Positions 49,864 through 59,005 of a DNA stretch of 64,000 nucleotides are shown piece after piece. The translations under genes were made by a program, and so were the position numbers. The notes below the pieces were generated by a model. That model was not told where the DNA came from. It did no database searches and worked only from the letters and a program-made list of their open reading frames with translations. This stretch comes from JACVRW01 sp963734365 (GTDB lineage Bacteria; Actinomycetota; Thermoleophilia; Solirubrobacterales; Thermoleophilaceae). Positions within the stretch are counted from its first letter, which is position 1; each line of letters begins with the position of its first letter. The DNA is taken from assembly GCA_963734365.1 (NCBI GenBank), contig CAVTGV010000004.1, positions 62,001 through 126,000 on the forward strand, given 5' to 3'.

Positions 49864-51364
49864 TCAACCCGGCTGCGGCTCGAGCGGCTTGCCCGGTCGC
49901 GCCCGGGCGATCGAAAGTGCCAGCTCCACGTCGCCGGGGTGCAGCAGACGCTCGATGAGGTAGAGCACGCCGCCGTACACCAGCGGCCCCAGCACCAGCG
50001 AGGGAATCAGGGGCAGACTCGCCGCGAGCAGGACCCCGGCCATCACCAGGCCCGCCACGAGCGGGCCGGCGAAGACGCGCACGGGGCTGATGCGCTTCGT
50101 GGCCAGCCCCACCTGCCGCACCGCGAGGCCGGCGAGCAGCACCCCGGAGAACACGGCGTTGAACGCCGCTCCGGAGGCCCCGTAGATGGGGATCAGGATG
50201 ACGTTGAACACCACGTTCTGGACGATGATCACGAGCGCCGAGCGCGTGAACCCGCCGGGGCGGCCGCGAGCGACGAGGATCGTGGAGGCGAAGAAATTGA
50301 GGCCGTAGAGCACGGTCATCAGACCCAGCCATCGCAGCGGTGTGATGGCGTCGTCGAAGGCCGAGCCGTAGAAGAGGTTCGTGAGCTGCGGTGCGAGCAC
50401 GGCGAAGGTCACGCCGATGGGCATCAGCACGGCGGTAAGGGTCTTCAGACCCACCTCGCAGCCGCGCGCGAGCCCGACTCCCTCGTCCTCCTGGCGCGCC
50501 AGCCAGGGCAGCGACGCGTGGGAGAAGATCCAGCTCAGGAACATCGTGGCCTCCACCAGCCGGTAGGCGGCGCTGTAGAAGCCCACCTCGCGGTTGTCGC
50601 CGCCTTCGAGGAACGACAGCAGCACGGTGTCGAGCTTGATGAGAACCGTGAACAGGAGCGTGGCCACCCCGATGGGAAAGCCCGCCTTGATGAGCGGCAG
50701 CCAGCGCCGGTGGTGGGTGCGGATCCGCATCCACGGCACGAGCCGCCGCAGCTGCACGTGGCTGACCAGGAGGCCGACGAAAGAGCCGCCCAGGAAGATC
50801 GCGCTCGCGGCGATGAGACCACCGCCCGAGAGCAGGACGATCACTCCGGCCAGCGCCGTGACCATGCGCTGCGCGATCACGGCGACCGCGGTGAGCTCGA
50901 GCCGCTCGTGCCCGCCGAAGATGGCGTGCCAGCTCCAGCTCAACGTCTCGATCGCATTGCCGGCGCCCACGAGATAGACCGCCAGGCGCGCCTCGGAGGA
51001 GTAGTCCGCGACGTTCACGGCCACCGCCGCCCCCGTGAGCAGGACGAAGCTGGTGAGCAGCTTGATGGTCACCGCGTCGCCGAGGTAGTCGCCCGAGCGC
51101 CGCTTGTCGCGGCCCACGTCCATGAAGGTCAGGTCGTCGACCCCGAACCCCGAGCCCAGGAGGAGCACGCTCGTGAGCGACAGGGCGAACATGAAGTCGC
51201 CGAAGCCCTCGCTGCCGAGCTCCCGCGCCATCACCACGTAGAAGACGACGGAGGCCCCCTTGGCCACCACCTCGCCTATCGAGCGAACGATCGCGTTGCG
51301 CGCGATGCGCCGGGGAGTGGCGTGCGCGTGATCCTGCGTCTTGCGCGTCCGGCTCGTCGCTCAT
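49864..51364 (-). pseudogene. Wzx-type polysaccharide flippase; N-terminus frameshifted
   Basis: The main frame from GTG 51270 encodes 468 residues with about 12-14 helices: GASVVFYVVMARELGSEGFG, FALSLTSVLLLGSGFGVDDL, IKLDTVLLSFLEGGDNREVG, FYSAAYRLVEATMFLSWIFS, GLNFFASTILVARGRPGGFT. This is the MOP/oligosaccharide-flippase family, moving lipid-linked repeats across the membrane. Upstream the same frame reads RRIARNAIVRSIGEVVAKG but hits a stop. The likely true start is ATG 51364 (MSDEPDAQD), overlapping the ligase gene, in another frame, with the shift between about 51310 and 51350. If the GTG start is used, the gene is functional. Confidence 0.82.
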
Positions 51365-52699
51365 CGGCGCCGCGCCACGGTGGAGCCGGCCCAGATCAGG
51401 CCGGCCACCACCCACAGATGGCGCCAGTGCAGCGTGTCCACGAAGAACGACTCCACGGCAAGGCCCGTCCACGCCCCCAGCAGGGGCGCGGATCCGATGC
51501 CGTAGGTATCTCGCCCGGCCACCGCGTTGCGGCCGGCCACCACCAGCGTGGCGAACATCAGGCTCACGAACGTGAACAGCCCGAGCACGCCCTGCTCGCC
51601 CAGCGTGCGCACGTAGGTGTTGTGCGAGACCACCGGGGTCAGGACCTCGAACTGCCCCGGACCGATCCCGAACACGTGGCTCTCTCCGTACTCGATCCCT
51701 CGCCGCTGAGCCTGGAAACGCTCGGTGTCATAGCCCTGACGCTTGCGCGCGCTCCTGGAGGAAGTCGAGCGATCCGGTGACCGAGATCGCGGCGATGATG
51801 GCCAGTCCGCCCACGCTCAGCACGACGATCGTGGCCAGCGCGCGCCGCCCGCCACCGCGGCGCACGGCCATCACCCCGAGCATCACAACCGCGCCGATCG
51901 CGAAGTTGATCCAGGCACCCCGGGAGTAGGAGAACAGCAGGCCAATCATCAGCAGCAGCAGCGCCAGCAGCTTCACCGAGCGGCGGGCTCGCAGCAGACG
52001 GGGCCGCATGATCTCCTCGATCAGGATCAACGCGATCGGGACCAGGAACGGCCCGTAGACGTTCGGATCCTTGAACAGCGCTCGGGCGCGGTCGTTCAGG
52101 ATGAGGTTCTCGGCTCCGGGGAACGAGAGGAACAGCGCCAGCGTGCCCACCGCGGCCGACACGAGCGCACCGACCAGATAGGCGCGGACGATCAGGCGCG
52201 AGCGGCGCTCGCTGTCCACGTACCCGCTGAGCCAGACGGCGAAGACACCAAGGTAGGCGGTGATCGCGAAGAAGCGAGCGGCCACCGCGGGATCGCCCGC
52301 CTCGACCATCGAGGCCACGTTCAGCAGCAGGAACAGAGCGGTGAGGCCGAGTATCGACGCCGGCGCCCGGTCGATGCGCATGCGACCACTCACCACCGCG
52401 ACGGCGATGACGATGCCGAAGACGGCGTCGGAGGGAGCCGGCTCGACCAGCACCACGCCCAGGAACAGCATCCCCAGCGCCACCGCGGCGTCGTAGCGCA
52501 CCACGGCGAGCGCCGTGACCGCGGCGAGCCCGAAGCTCCCCGCCAGGACCACGCTCCAGGGCGGCGGGTTGCGCGAGAGCACGACCGCGAACCCGGCCGC
52601 GACGACCACGAGCGCCGCGCCCGCGACGAATATCGAGGCCAGACGCCCGAGATTGCCCGTCCCCGGGGCCGCCCTCGCGGCGACGCCGCCTGAGCTCAT
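51361..52699 (-). pseudogene. O-antigen-ligase-like (Wzy/WaaL) membrane protein, one frameshift
   Basis: ATG 52699 encodes about ten helices, such as LGRLASIFVAGAALVVVAAG, VVLAGSFGLAAVTALAVVRY and LALLLLMIGLLFSYSRGAWI, the last being the SRGAW signature of O-antigen ligases. At about 51741-51752 one base is extra after LQERA. The next frame continues RQGYDTERFQAQRRGIEYGE, HVFGIGPGQFEVLTPVVSHN (the conserved HN of the periplasmic loop) and ends ARRR at 51361. Polymerises or ligates glycan repeats at the outer membrane face. Restored about 445 residues. Confidence 0.85.
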
Positions 52700-52735
52700 T
52701 CCGTCACTGTAGACCCACGCCCCGAGGGTGCGCGG

Positions 52736-54256
52736 TCAGCGCCGTAGGCGGAAACTGCGGGTGCGGCTCACCGCGGCGCCGCGGGCCGGCCTGTAGCTGG
52801 CGCGCACCCGGTAGCGGCCGGCGGGCAGACGCCGGAACACGCGGCCGAACTCCGCGCGCTTGCGGCGCAGGTGCGTGCGCGTCCGCTTCGCCACTCGCCA
52901 CGACCCTGCCTGGCGACGCTCGATCCGCAGGCGCACGGCGCCTCGCCGGGCCGTGACGGCGCGGCCGCGGATCAGCACGGCGCGGCGCAGGCGGGTGGAG
53001 CCGCTCGCGCGGGCCACCTGGTCGGTGCCGAGCGCGTCACGGCGCGGATTGGGGACCGCCTTCAGCGTGAGCGCTCCGCTCCCGGAGGCGCCGCCCGTGA
53101 GCAGGACGGCGCCGCTGGCCGCCGGCAAGGTGCTCGTGGGCTGGGCCACGTTCTCGGCGTTGGTCGCGCCGGGCGGGTTCTCCACCGTGCGCGTCGGGGC
53201 GCCGGGTCCGTTGACCAGCACGTACCCGCCGGCGAAGTCGCGTCGCTCCAGTCCGCGCCACGAGTAGCGCGAGCTGCGCGGGGCGCCGAGCTCCACGTCG
53301 TAGGCGGGCCACCAGTCGTTCGGCACGGCCCGGTAGTCGGTACGGATGCCGTCACGGCCGTCGCCGGTCAGGAAGTAGGTGGCGAGGTTGTACTCGGCGC
53401 CTTCGCGGGTCGCGGTGTAGGCGTCCCAGACCACCGCCTTGCCGTGGGCGTGCAGCCAGTCGACGTGCTCGAGGAGCGTCTCGAACCCGTAGCGGCCGCC
53501 GCCGGCGGTGAGCCCGTCGTCGGTCACACCGCGCTCGAGCGCCACGTAGTCGGCGGCCAGCAGCGCCCGCGCGGTATCCGGGTCGCTGTGTCCCGCGAAC
53601 CAGATCGGGTTGTGGGCGATCTCGACTCCCGGGAGCTCGCGTCTCACCTGCTCGACGAAGTCCGCCACGTACTCGCGCCAGGCGCCGTGGGTCATGGCCC
53701 GCCCGGTGGCGCGGTCGATCGGCGGGCGCTCGGCGCCGCTGCCGTCGCCAACGCGAAACTCGAGGTTCACGTCGTCGATGAAGAGTCCCCGGTACCCCTG
53801 AGCCAGCGTCCGGCGAGCGTCGGCGATCCAGTGGGCCCGGAACTCCGGATTCGTGATGTCCCCCGCGTACTGGGGGCAGCTGCCCGCCTCACAGCCCCAG
53901 GGGATGAACAGCTTGGCTCCGCGTGCGTCGCGCAGGATCCAGTCGGGCCTGGCGCCGGCGAGCTCGGAGTCGCGGTAGACGGCGTACAGGTCCTTGTAGG
54001 CCCAGGCGTTGGGATACCAGGACGTGCGCTCGTCGAAATAGGGGGCGTAGGTCTTCTGACGGAAGAAGTTCGCGCGCATCCACGCCGACTGCCCAGCAGA
54101 GGGGGAGCGGGTGTAGGAGTCGAACTGGGTGTTGGCCTCCTTGACGAAGCGGACGCTTCCCACCTCGTTCGGCTGGGCGAGCGCCGACCCTGACCCGGAG
54201 AGCGACAAGAGCGTGAACAGAAAGAGCAGGCAGCGAAACCTAGACAGGCGGTACAC
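52736..54256 (-). CDS. Secreted glycoside-hydrolase-like protein (GHL15-type)
   Basis: 506 residues from GTG 54256. Signal peptide RFRCLLFLFTLLSLSGSGSA, cleavage near ALAQP. TIM-barrel-like body: WMRANFFRQKTYAPYFDERT, WILRDARGAKLFIPWGCEAG, HWIADARRTLAQGYRGLFID with DDVNLEF, GVEIAHNPIWFAG, and KAVVWDAYTATREGAEYNLA. This resembles the putative glycosyl hydrolases of Pfam GHL15. The acidic DDVN and the Asp of WDAYT could be catalytic. C-terminal basic beta domain. It may trim or release the exopolysaccharide. Confidence 0.8.
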   Translation of the reverse strand: MYRLSRFRCLLFLFTLLSLSGSGSALAQPNEVGSVRFVKEANTQFDSYTRSPSAGQSAWMRANFFRQKTYAPYFDERTSWYPNAWAYKDLYAVYRDSELAGARPDWILRDARGAKLFIPWGCEAGSCPQYAGDITNPEFRAHWIADARRTLAQGYRGLFIDDVNLEFRVGDGSGAERPPIDRATGRAMTHGAWREYVADFVEQVRRELPGVEIAHNPIWFAGHSDPDTARALLAADYVALERGVTDDGLTAGGGRYGFETLLEHVDWLHAHGKAVVWDAYTATREGAEYNLATYFLTGDGRDGIRTDYRAVPNDWWPAYDVELGAPRSSRYSWRGLERRDFAGGYVLVNGPGAPTRTVENPPGATNAENVAQPTSTLPAASGAVLLTGGASGSGALTLKAVPNPRRDALGTDQVARASGSTRLRRAVLIRGRAVTARRGAVRLRIERRQAGSWRVAKRTRTHLRRKRAEFGRVFRRLPAGRYRVRASYRPARGAAVSRTRSFRLRR

Positions 54257-54396
54257 CAGTAAGGGAATCGGCCCTGACCGGGAGCCCGGCGACCCGGCCA
54301 CCCTGCCCCTAGACGGATGTTCGACCCCCTCGGCCGGTGCCGCGGCGCGGATAGGATCCCCGCCTCTCTGAGACGACCATCGGAAACGAGACGCCA

Positions 54397-54915
54397 ATGA
54401 CCGAACAAACCGAGATGGCGCTTGACCAGGCCTCCCGCGAGGCGACCGGGGCGCGTCCCTACGGGCGCTACCTCGAGGAATTCGAGCAGGGCGCGGTCTA
54501 CAAGCACTGGCCCGCCAAGACGGTGACCGAGGCAGACGACCACCTGTTCTGCCTCATCACCATGAACCACCACCCGCTCCACCTGAACGACGTCTATGCG
54601 GCCCAGTCCCAGCAGGGCCGCAACGTGGTGGTGGGACCGCTCGTCTACTCGCTGGCGCTCGGGATGTCGGTGGCCGACGTCTCGGGCAAGGCCATCGCGA
54701 ACCTCGCCACGGAGGAGCTCTCCCATCCGGCCCCGGTCTTTCACGGGGACACGCTGTACGCGGAGAGCGAGGTGCTCGAGGTCCGGCCGTCGGGCTCCAA
54801 GCCGGACCGGGGCGTGGTGCGCGTCCACACACGGGTGTACAAGCAGGACGGCACGCTCGTGGCCGAGTTCAAGCGCGCCGTCCTGGTGCCTCGACGCGAC
54901 CCGGAAAGCTCGTAA
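54397..54915 (+). CDS. MaoC-like hydratase
   Basis: 172 residues. Hot-dog fold: GRYLEEFEQGAVYKHWPAKT, TEADDHLFCLITMNHHPLHL (catalytic Asp/His pair), GRNVVVGPLVYSLALGMSVA, then LSHPAPVFHGDTLYAESEVL. Hydrates an enoyl-CoA, possibly mesaconyl-CoA or another branched C4-C5 substrate as in CitE-MaoC gene sets. It sits inside the glycan locus, with no CoA gene beside it. Confidence 0.88.
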   Translation: MTEQTEMALDQASREATGARPYGRYLEEFEQGAVYKHWPAKTVTEADDHLFCLITMNHHPLHLNDVYAAQSQQGRNVVVGPLVYSLALGMSVADVSGKAIANLATEELSHPAPVFHGDTLYAESEVLEVRPSGSKPDRGVVRVHTRVYKQDGTLVAEFKRAVLVPRRDPESS

Positions 54916-54983
54916 GCGGCCGCCGGCGCCGCACGATCTTCTAAGCTGCGCCTGCTTTGTCGGCCGCGCGTGCAGGGCAACCC

Positions 54984-56522
54984 GTGAGCGGGGATGAGAG
55001 CGTCGATGTACGTCGCTACCTGGACGCGATCCGGCGCAGCTCCCGGCTGATCCTCGCGATCGTCATCCTGGTCAGCGGCGTGGTGCTGCTGGTGTCGCTG
55101 CTCCTGCCCGCCACCTACCAGGCCTCCACGCAGCTCGTGCTCGATCCCTCGGCCGCCGGGCTGGCGGTGGATGCCGAGTCCACCCAGCGCCAGCTGGCCA
55201 CCACGAACGCGCTGGTGACCTCGCCCCGGGTGTTGCAGCGCGCGGCGGCGAAGATCCCGGGTGAGACCCAGGATTCCCTCCAGGACAAGGTGGAGTCGCG
55301 CGTGGACCCCGAGGCCACCCAGGCGAACATCATCGAGGTCACGGGCAGCGACGAGGACGCGGAGCGCGCCGCACTGATCGCCAACACGGTGTCCGAGACC
55401 TTCATCACCGAGCGCGTGGAGATCGAGCAGGACCGGATCGCCAACGCACGCACGCGCCTGCAGGCGGAGATCGACCAGCTCGAGTCCTCGGCCAGCCCGG
55501 CGGCCACCGCCGAGATCGCGGCCATCCGCGAGCGCCTCAGCCAGCTCACGGTCAGCGAGGGCAGCGCCGGCTCGGACCTCCAGCTGGCCGGGCGGGCCGA
55601 GGTGCCCGGCAGCCCCACCTCTCCGCGGCCGCTCCGCAACGTGATACTCGCGTTGTTCGGGTCGCTCGTGCTGGGCGTGCTGATCGCCCTCGGACGCGAC
55701 CAGCTGTCGCCGCGCATCCGCGATCCCCGCGAGCTCGGACGGCTGCTCGGTGTACGCGTGCTCGCCGGGGTTCCCTACGTTCGCGGCACCCGGCTTCAGC
55801 GCCGCTCGCGGCTCTTGAGCGGTGCGGAGGCCGAGGCCTACGAGACGCTGCGGACCACGTTCGAGCTGATGGTGCCGCCCAGCTCGCGGCGCGTGGTCCT
55901 GATCAGCGGAGCCGTGCACGGTGAGGGCAAGACGACCGTGAGCTCGCGGCTGGGCAAGTCGCTGGTCCGCGCGGGGCACCGCGTGCTGATCGTGTCCGCG
56001 GACCTGCGCGTCCCGAAACTGCACGACCTGTTCTCCCTCGAGCCCGGCGTCGGCCTGTCCGATCTGCTGAGCGAGGCCCAGTGGGAGAACACCGATCTCG
56101 ACGCTCTGGTGGCGCAGGCCATCCGGGTCGTGATCAAGGGAGGCGAGGGTGAGAATCGGCACGGCGACCTTCACGTGATCACGAGCGGCTCCCAGGCCAA
56201 GGATCCGGGCCAGCTGATCGCCGGCCCCGGGCTGCCGGTGACGATCGACGCGCTCCGCCGTCTCGACTACGACTACATCCTGCTCGACGCCCCGCCGCTG
56301 CTCGGGCTCGCCGACGCGGTGGTGCTCGCGCGCCACGCCGACCACACCATGCTGGTGAACCGGCTCGATCGCCTCACCGTGTACCGGGCGGCCGACCTGC
56401 GCGAGGTGCTGGACAGCATGGAGCAGGCGCCCATGGGCACCGTGGTGATCGGAGCCCGAAGCGAGATGTCGCCGTACTACCTGGGGCGGCGGCCGGCCCT
56501 GATCCAGGAGCCCGAGGCCTGA
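54984..56522 (+). CDS. Wzz/Wzc-like chain-length protein with BY-kinase domain
   Basis: 512 residues from GTG 54984. N-terminal Wzz part: VDVRRYLDAIRRSSRLILAI, first helix VILVSGVVLLVSLLLPATYQ, coiled coil about 100-200, second helix NVILALFGSLVLGVLIALGR. C-terminal ATPase: LISGAVHGEGKTTVSSRLG (Walker A near 312-330), VLIVSADLRVPKLHDLF (Walker A'), YDYILLDAPPLLGLADAVVL (Walker B). The C-terminus SPYYLGRRP has only two tyrosines, not the usual Tyr cluster. Controls polymer length and export with the flippase and ligase. Confidence 0.9.
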   Translation: MSGDESVDVRRYLDAIRRSSRLILAIVILVSGVVLLVSLLLPATYQASTQLVLDPSAAGLAVDAESTQRQLATTNALVTSPRVLQRAAAKIPGETQDSLQDKVESRVDPEATQANIIEVTGSDEDAERAALIANTVSETFITERVEIEQDRIANARTRLQAEIDQLESSASPAATAEIAAIRERLSQLTVSEGSAGSDLQLAGRAEVPGSPTSPRPLRNVILALFGSLVLGVLIALGRDQLSPRIRDPRELGRLLGVRVLAGVPYVRGTRLQRRSRLLSGAEAEAYETLRTTFELMVPPSSRRVVLISGAVHGEGKTTVSSRLGKSLVRAGHRVLIVSADLRVPKLHDLFSLEPGVGLSDLLSEAQWENTDLDALVAQAIRVVIKGGEGENRHGDLHVITSGSQAKDPGQLIAGPGLPVTIDALRRLDYDYILLDAPPLLGLADAVVLARHADHTMLVNRLDRLTVYRAADLREVLDSMEQAPMGTVVIGARSEMSPYYLGRRPALIQEPEA

Positions 56523-56546
56523 GCCGCACCCGGACCGGCGGCCGTC

Positions 56547-57008
56547 TCAGCCGGTGCGGAGGACCCAGACGGTGCCCAACCCGCCGCCGAAGCTGCCGCT
56601 CGAGCGGCCGGCTCCCCCACGCCTGAACGAGGAGCTCAGCAGCACGGAGCGGTGCGGCGGTGAATTCAGCCACGCCCGGATGGTCCAGCCGATCGCCGCC
56701 CGGGCGCCGGAGTGCATGGCGAGCACCTCACCGGCCCGGCCGTAACGCGCGACCTCCGAGCTGAGCGAGGCGTGCCAGAGCGAGCCCGCGGCCAGCAGGG
56801 TGCGGCTGTGCGCCTTCGAGCCTCGCTGCAGCGCCGGGGCGCGCTTGAGCGCGTTGAGGCCGTGGGCGTGCCGCACCTCGTTCACGCGCTCGATCATCCT
56901 CACGGCCGCGGAATGACCGGCGCCGCGGGCCACGGCTCCCGCCGGGAGGGCGGATAGGGCGATCACGAATGCGAGCAGCGTGAGCAGCAGTGCGGGGCGG
57001 GTCCTCAT
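56547..57008 (-). CDS. Secreted CAP/SCP-like protein
   Basis: 153 residues. Signal peptide ALLLTLLAFVIALSALPAGA. CAP domain: AVRMIERVNEVRHAHGLNAL, APALQRGSKAHSRTLLAAGS, WHASLSSEVARYGRAGEVLA, IRAWLNSPPHRSVLLSSSFR, ending in an atypical Gly/Ser stretch. CAP domains act outside the cell, some on wall or lipid; no specific activity can be given. A c-di-AMP riboswitch precedes it. Confidence 0.85.
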   Translation of the reverse strand: MRTRPALLLTLLAFVIALSALPAGAVARGAGHSAAVRMIERVNEVRHAHGLNALKRAPALQRGSKAHSRTLLAAGSLWHASLSSEVARYGRAGEVLAMHSGARAAIGWTIRAWLNSPPHRSVLLSSSFRRGGAGRSSGSFGGGLGTVWVLRTG

Positions 57009-57022
57009 TGGCCTTCTTTCGA

Positions 57023-57160
57023 CTGCCTACGGGGTTAGCTGACGGGCTCGCGCGGAAAGAAGTCGCGCGCCGACGGGCTTTGTGGGCCTTGTCGATTCGC
57101 CCCAGTGAGTGGTTCCCCCGTCCGAATGCCGGCTCGACCGGCACGCGGTTCGGCGATTGC
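57023..57160 (-). promoter_or_regulatory. c-di-AMP (ydaO-type) riboswitch 3
   Basis: On the minus strand: ATCGCCGAACCGCG, a GCCGGTCGAGCCGGC hairpin, GACGGGGGAACCACTC, CTGGGGCGAATCG, then CGAGCCCGTCAGCTAACCCC with GTAGGC, ending at 57023, 14 bases before the CAP gene start. Conserved cores match copies 1 and 2. Confidence 0.93.
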
Positions 57161-57199
57161 GCGTGCACTGTAGAACTTTCGACGGCAGAATGCACGCCG

Positions 57200-57940
57200 A
57201 TGAGCAATCGCGCAACGATCCTTGCCGGCGGCAGGGGGAGTCGTCTCGCCCCCTACACGACCGTCCTGCCCAAGCCCCTGATGCCGATAGGCGACCGGGC
57301 GATCCTCGACGTGCTGGTCCGGCAGCTCGCGTCCGCCGGCTTCACGGAGCTGACCTTCGCCGTGGGCTATCTCGGCCACCTGATCCGCGCCGTGTTCGGC
57401 GACGGCAGCACGCTGGGGGTATCCATCGACTACCACGACGAGCCTCAGCCGCTCGGCACCGCGGGGCCGCTGGCGGGGATGGCCGAGGACGACACGCTCC
57501 TCGTTCTCAACGGGGACCTGCTCACCGCGCTCGACTTCCGGGTCTTCTTCGATGTCCATCGCGAGCACGGCAACGCCATGACCATCGCCACGCACCGGCG
57601 AAAGGTGAAGATCGACTACGGCGTGCTCCACGTTGCCGGCACCACGCGTGCGGTGGACGTGGTGACTGACTACGAGGAGAAGCCGGAGCTGGCCTACGTG
57701 GTGAGCATGGGCGTCTACGCGCTCGAGCCGCGCGCGCTGGCGCTCATTCCCAAGGGCGAGCGCTTCGACATTCCCGATCTCGTGCTGAAGCTGCTCAAAC
57801 AGGGCGAGCCGGTCGGCTCGTGGCTCTACGACGGCTACTGGCTCGACATCGGCCGCCACGACGACTACGAGCAGGCGCTGGAGGACTACGAGTCGGTGCT
57901 GCCCCGGCTCCTCCCCGAGCCCGAGGTGGCCGCCGAGTAG
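57200..57940 (+). CDS. Sugar-1-phosphate nucleotidyltransferase
   Basis: 246 residues from ATG 57200. N-terminal ATILAGGRGSRLAPYTTVLP (the GGxGxRL nucleotide loop) then KPLMPIGDRAILDVLVRQLA, LVLNGDLLTALDFR (metal Asp), KIDYGVLHVAGTTRAVDVVT, EEKPELAYVVSMGVYALEPR, and DGYWLDIGRHDDYEQALED. Activates a sugar-1-phosphate with NTP to give a nucleotide sugar (RmlA/GMP type; base and sugar undetermined). Supplies the epimerase and aminotransferases that follow. Confidence 0.9.
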   Translation: MSNRATILAGGRGSRLAPYTTVLPKPLMPIGDRAILDVLVRQLASAGFTELTFAVGYLGHLIRAVFGDGSTLGVSIDYHDEPQPLGTAGPLAGMAEDDTLLVLNGDLLTALDFRVFFDVHREHGNAMTIATHRRKVKIDYGVLHVAGTTRAVDVVTDYEEKPELAYVVSMGVYALEPRALALIPKGERFDIPDLVLKLLKQGEPVGSWLYDGYWLDIGRHDDYEQALEDYESVLPRLLPEPEVAAE

Positions 57941-57943
57941 CGC

Positions 57944-58942
57944 TCAGCTCGCCTCGAGGCCCCGCCGGGCCGACTCGAGATTGGAATGATCGGGGGCGAA
58001 GGGGTCGCCGAAGTCCTCGGCTTCGAGTCCGGCCACGATGTCGCGAACCCCGTCGGGAACCCGGTGCCGCGGCTCGAAGCCGAGCTCGCGGTGGATCTTG
58101 TCGAAGTTGACCTTGTAGTCGCGCGGGTCCTCGTCGCGGCTCACGTATTCCACGTCGCCGCGTCCGAGCACACCGGTGATCACCTCGACGAGGTCGAGCT
58201 TGCGGTAGTTCTCGTCGCTGTGCCCGACGTTGAAGACGGCGCCGGCGGTGCGCTCGGAAGGGGCCTCGAGCACGGTGCGTACCGCGAGAGCAGCGTCGCG
58301 GGCGTGCACGTAGGGCCGCCAGAAGCGCTCGCCGAACACCTCGAGGCGCCGCTCGGCCCACAGATCGCGCGTGAACTCGTTCACCGTGAGGTCGAAGCGC
58401 ATGCGCGGAGCCCTGCCGTAGACGGTGGCAAACCGCAGGCACGTGGGGTCGAGGCCGCTGCGCCGCTCGTCGAGGAGCGCCTGCTCGATGCCGACCTTCT
58501 GCTCGGCGTACAGCGACACGGGGGCCAGCACGCCGCTCTCGTCGATCGGCACTGTCGGGTCGTCCATGCGCCCGTAGTTCGAGCACGTGGAGGCGAACAC
58601 GAAGCGGGGGACCCCGAGGGCGTGGGCGTCGTTGGCCAGCGCCCGGCTGCCCTCCACGTTCACCTCGCGGGAGAGCTCGGGGTCGAGCGCGCAGGCCGGG
58701 TCGCCCACGATCGCGGCCAGGTGCACCACGGCGTCGGCTCCGTCCAGAGCCGCCCGCCGGGCTTCGCCGTCACGGACATCGCCGCGGATGAGCTCCGCCC
58801 CGGCGGACTCGAGCGACTCGGCCACCTCATCCTGACCGTGCAGCAGCGTGTCGAGCACCCGCACGTCATGGCCCGAGCCGCGCAGCTCCTCCACCACGCA
58901 CGCGCCGACGTAGCCGGCACCACCGGTAACCACTGCTCTCAC
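57944..58942 (-). CDS. NAD-dependent sugar epimerase/dehydratase
   Basis: 332 residues, extended SDR. MRAVVTGGAGYVGACVVEEL (NAD loop), GADAVVHLAAIVGDPACALD, FVFASTCSNYGRMDDPTVP, VSLYAEQKVGIEQALLDERR (the catalytic Tyr-x3-Lys appears as YAEQK), LRFATVYGRAPRMRFDLTVN, FWRPYVHARDAALAVRTVLE. Modifies a nucleotide sugar such as dTDP- or UDP-hexose. Convergent with the nucleotidyltransferase, four bases apart. Confidence 0.9.
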   Translation of the reverse strand: MRAVVTGGAGYVGACVVEELRGSGHDVRVLDTLLHGQDEVAESLESAGAELIRGDVRDGEARRAALDGADAVVHLAAIVGDPACALDPELSREVNVEGSRALANDAHALGVPRFVFASTCSNYGRMDDPTVPIDESGVLAPVSLYAEQKVGIEQALLDERRSGLDPTCLRFATVYGRAPRMRFDLTVNEFTRDLWAERRLEVFGERFWRPYVHARDAALAVRTVLEAPSERTAGAVFNVGHSDENYRKLDLVEVITGVLGRGDVEYVSRDEDPRDYKVNFDKIHRELGFEPRHRVPDGVRDIVAGLEAEDFGDPFAPDHSNLESARRGLEAS

Positions 58943-59005
58943 GGGATCTCCTCGACTCGCTTCCGTTGTCGGGTGCGGATGCTACGTGCTGTCACCATTG
59001 CGTCA

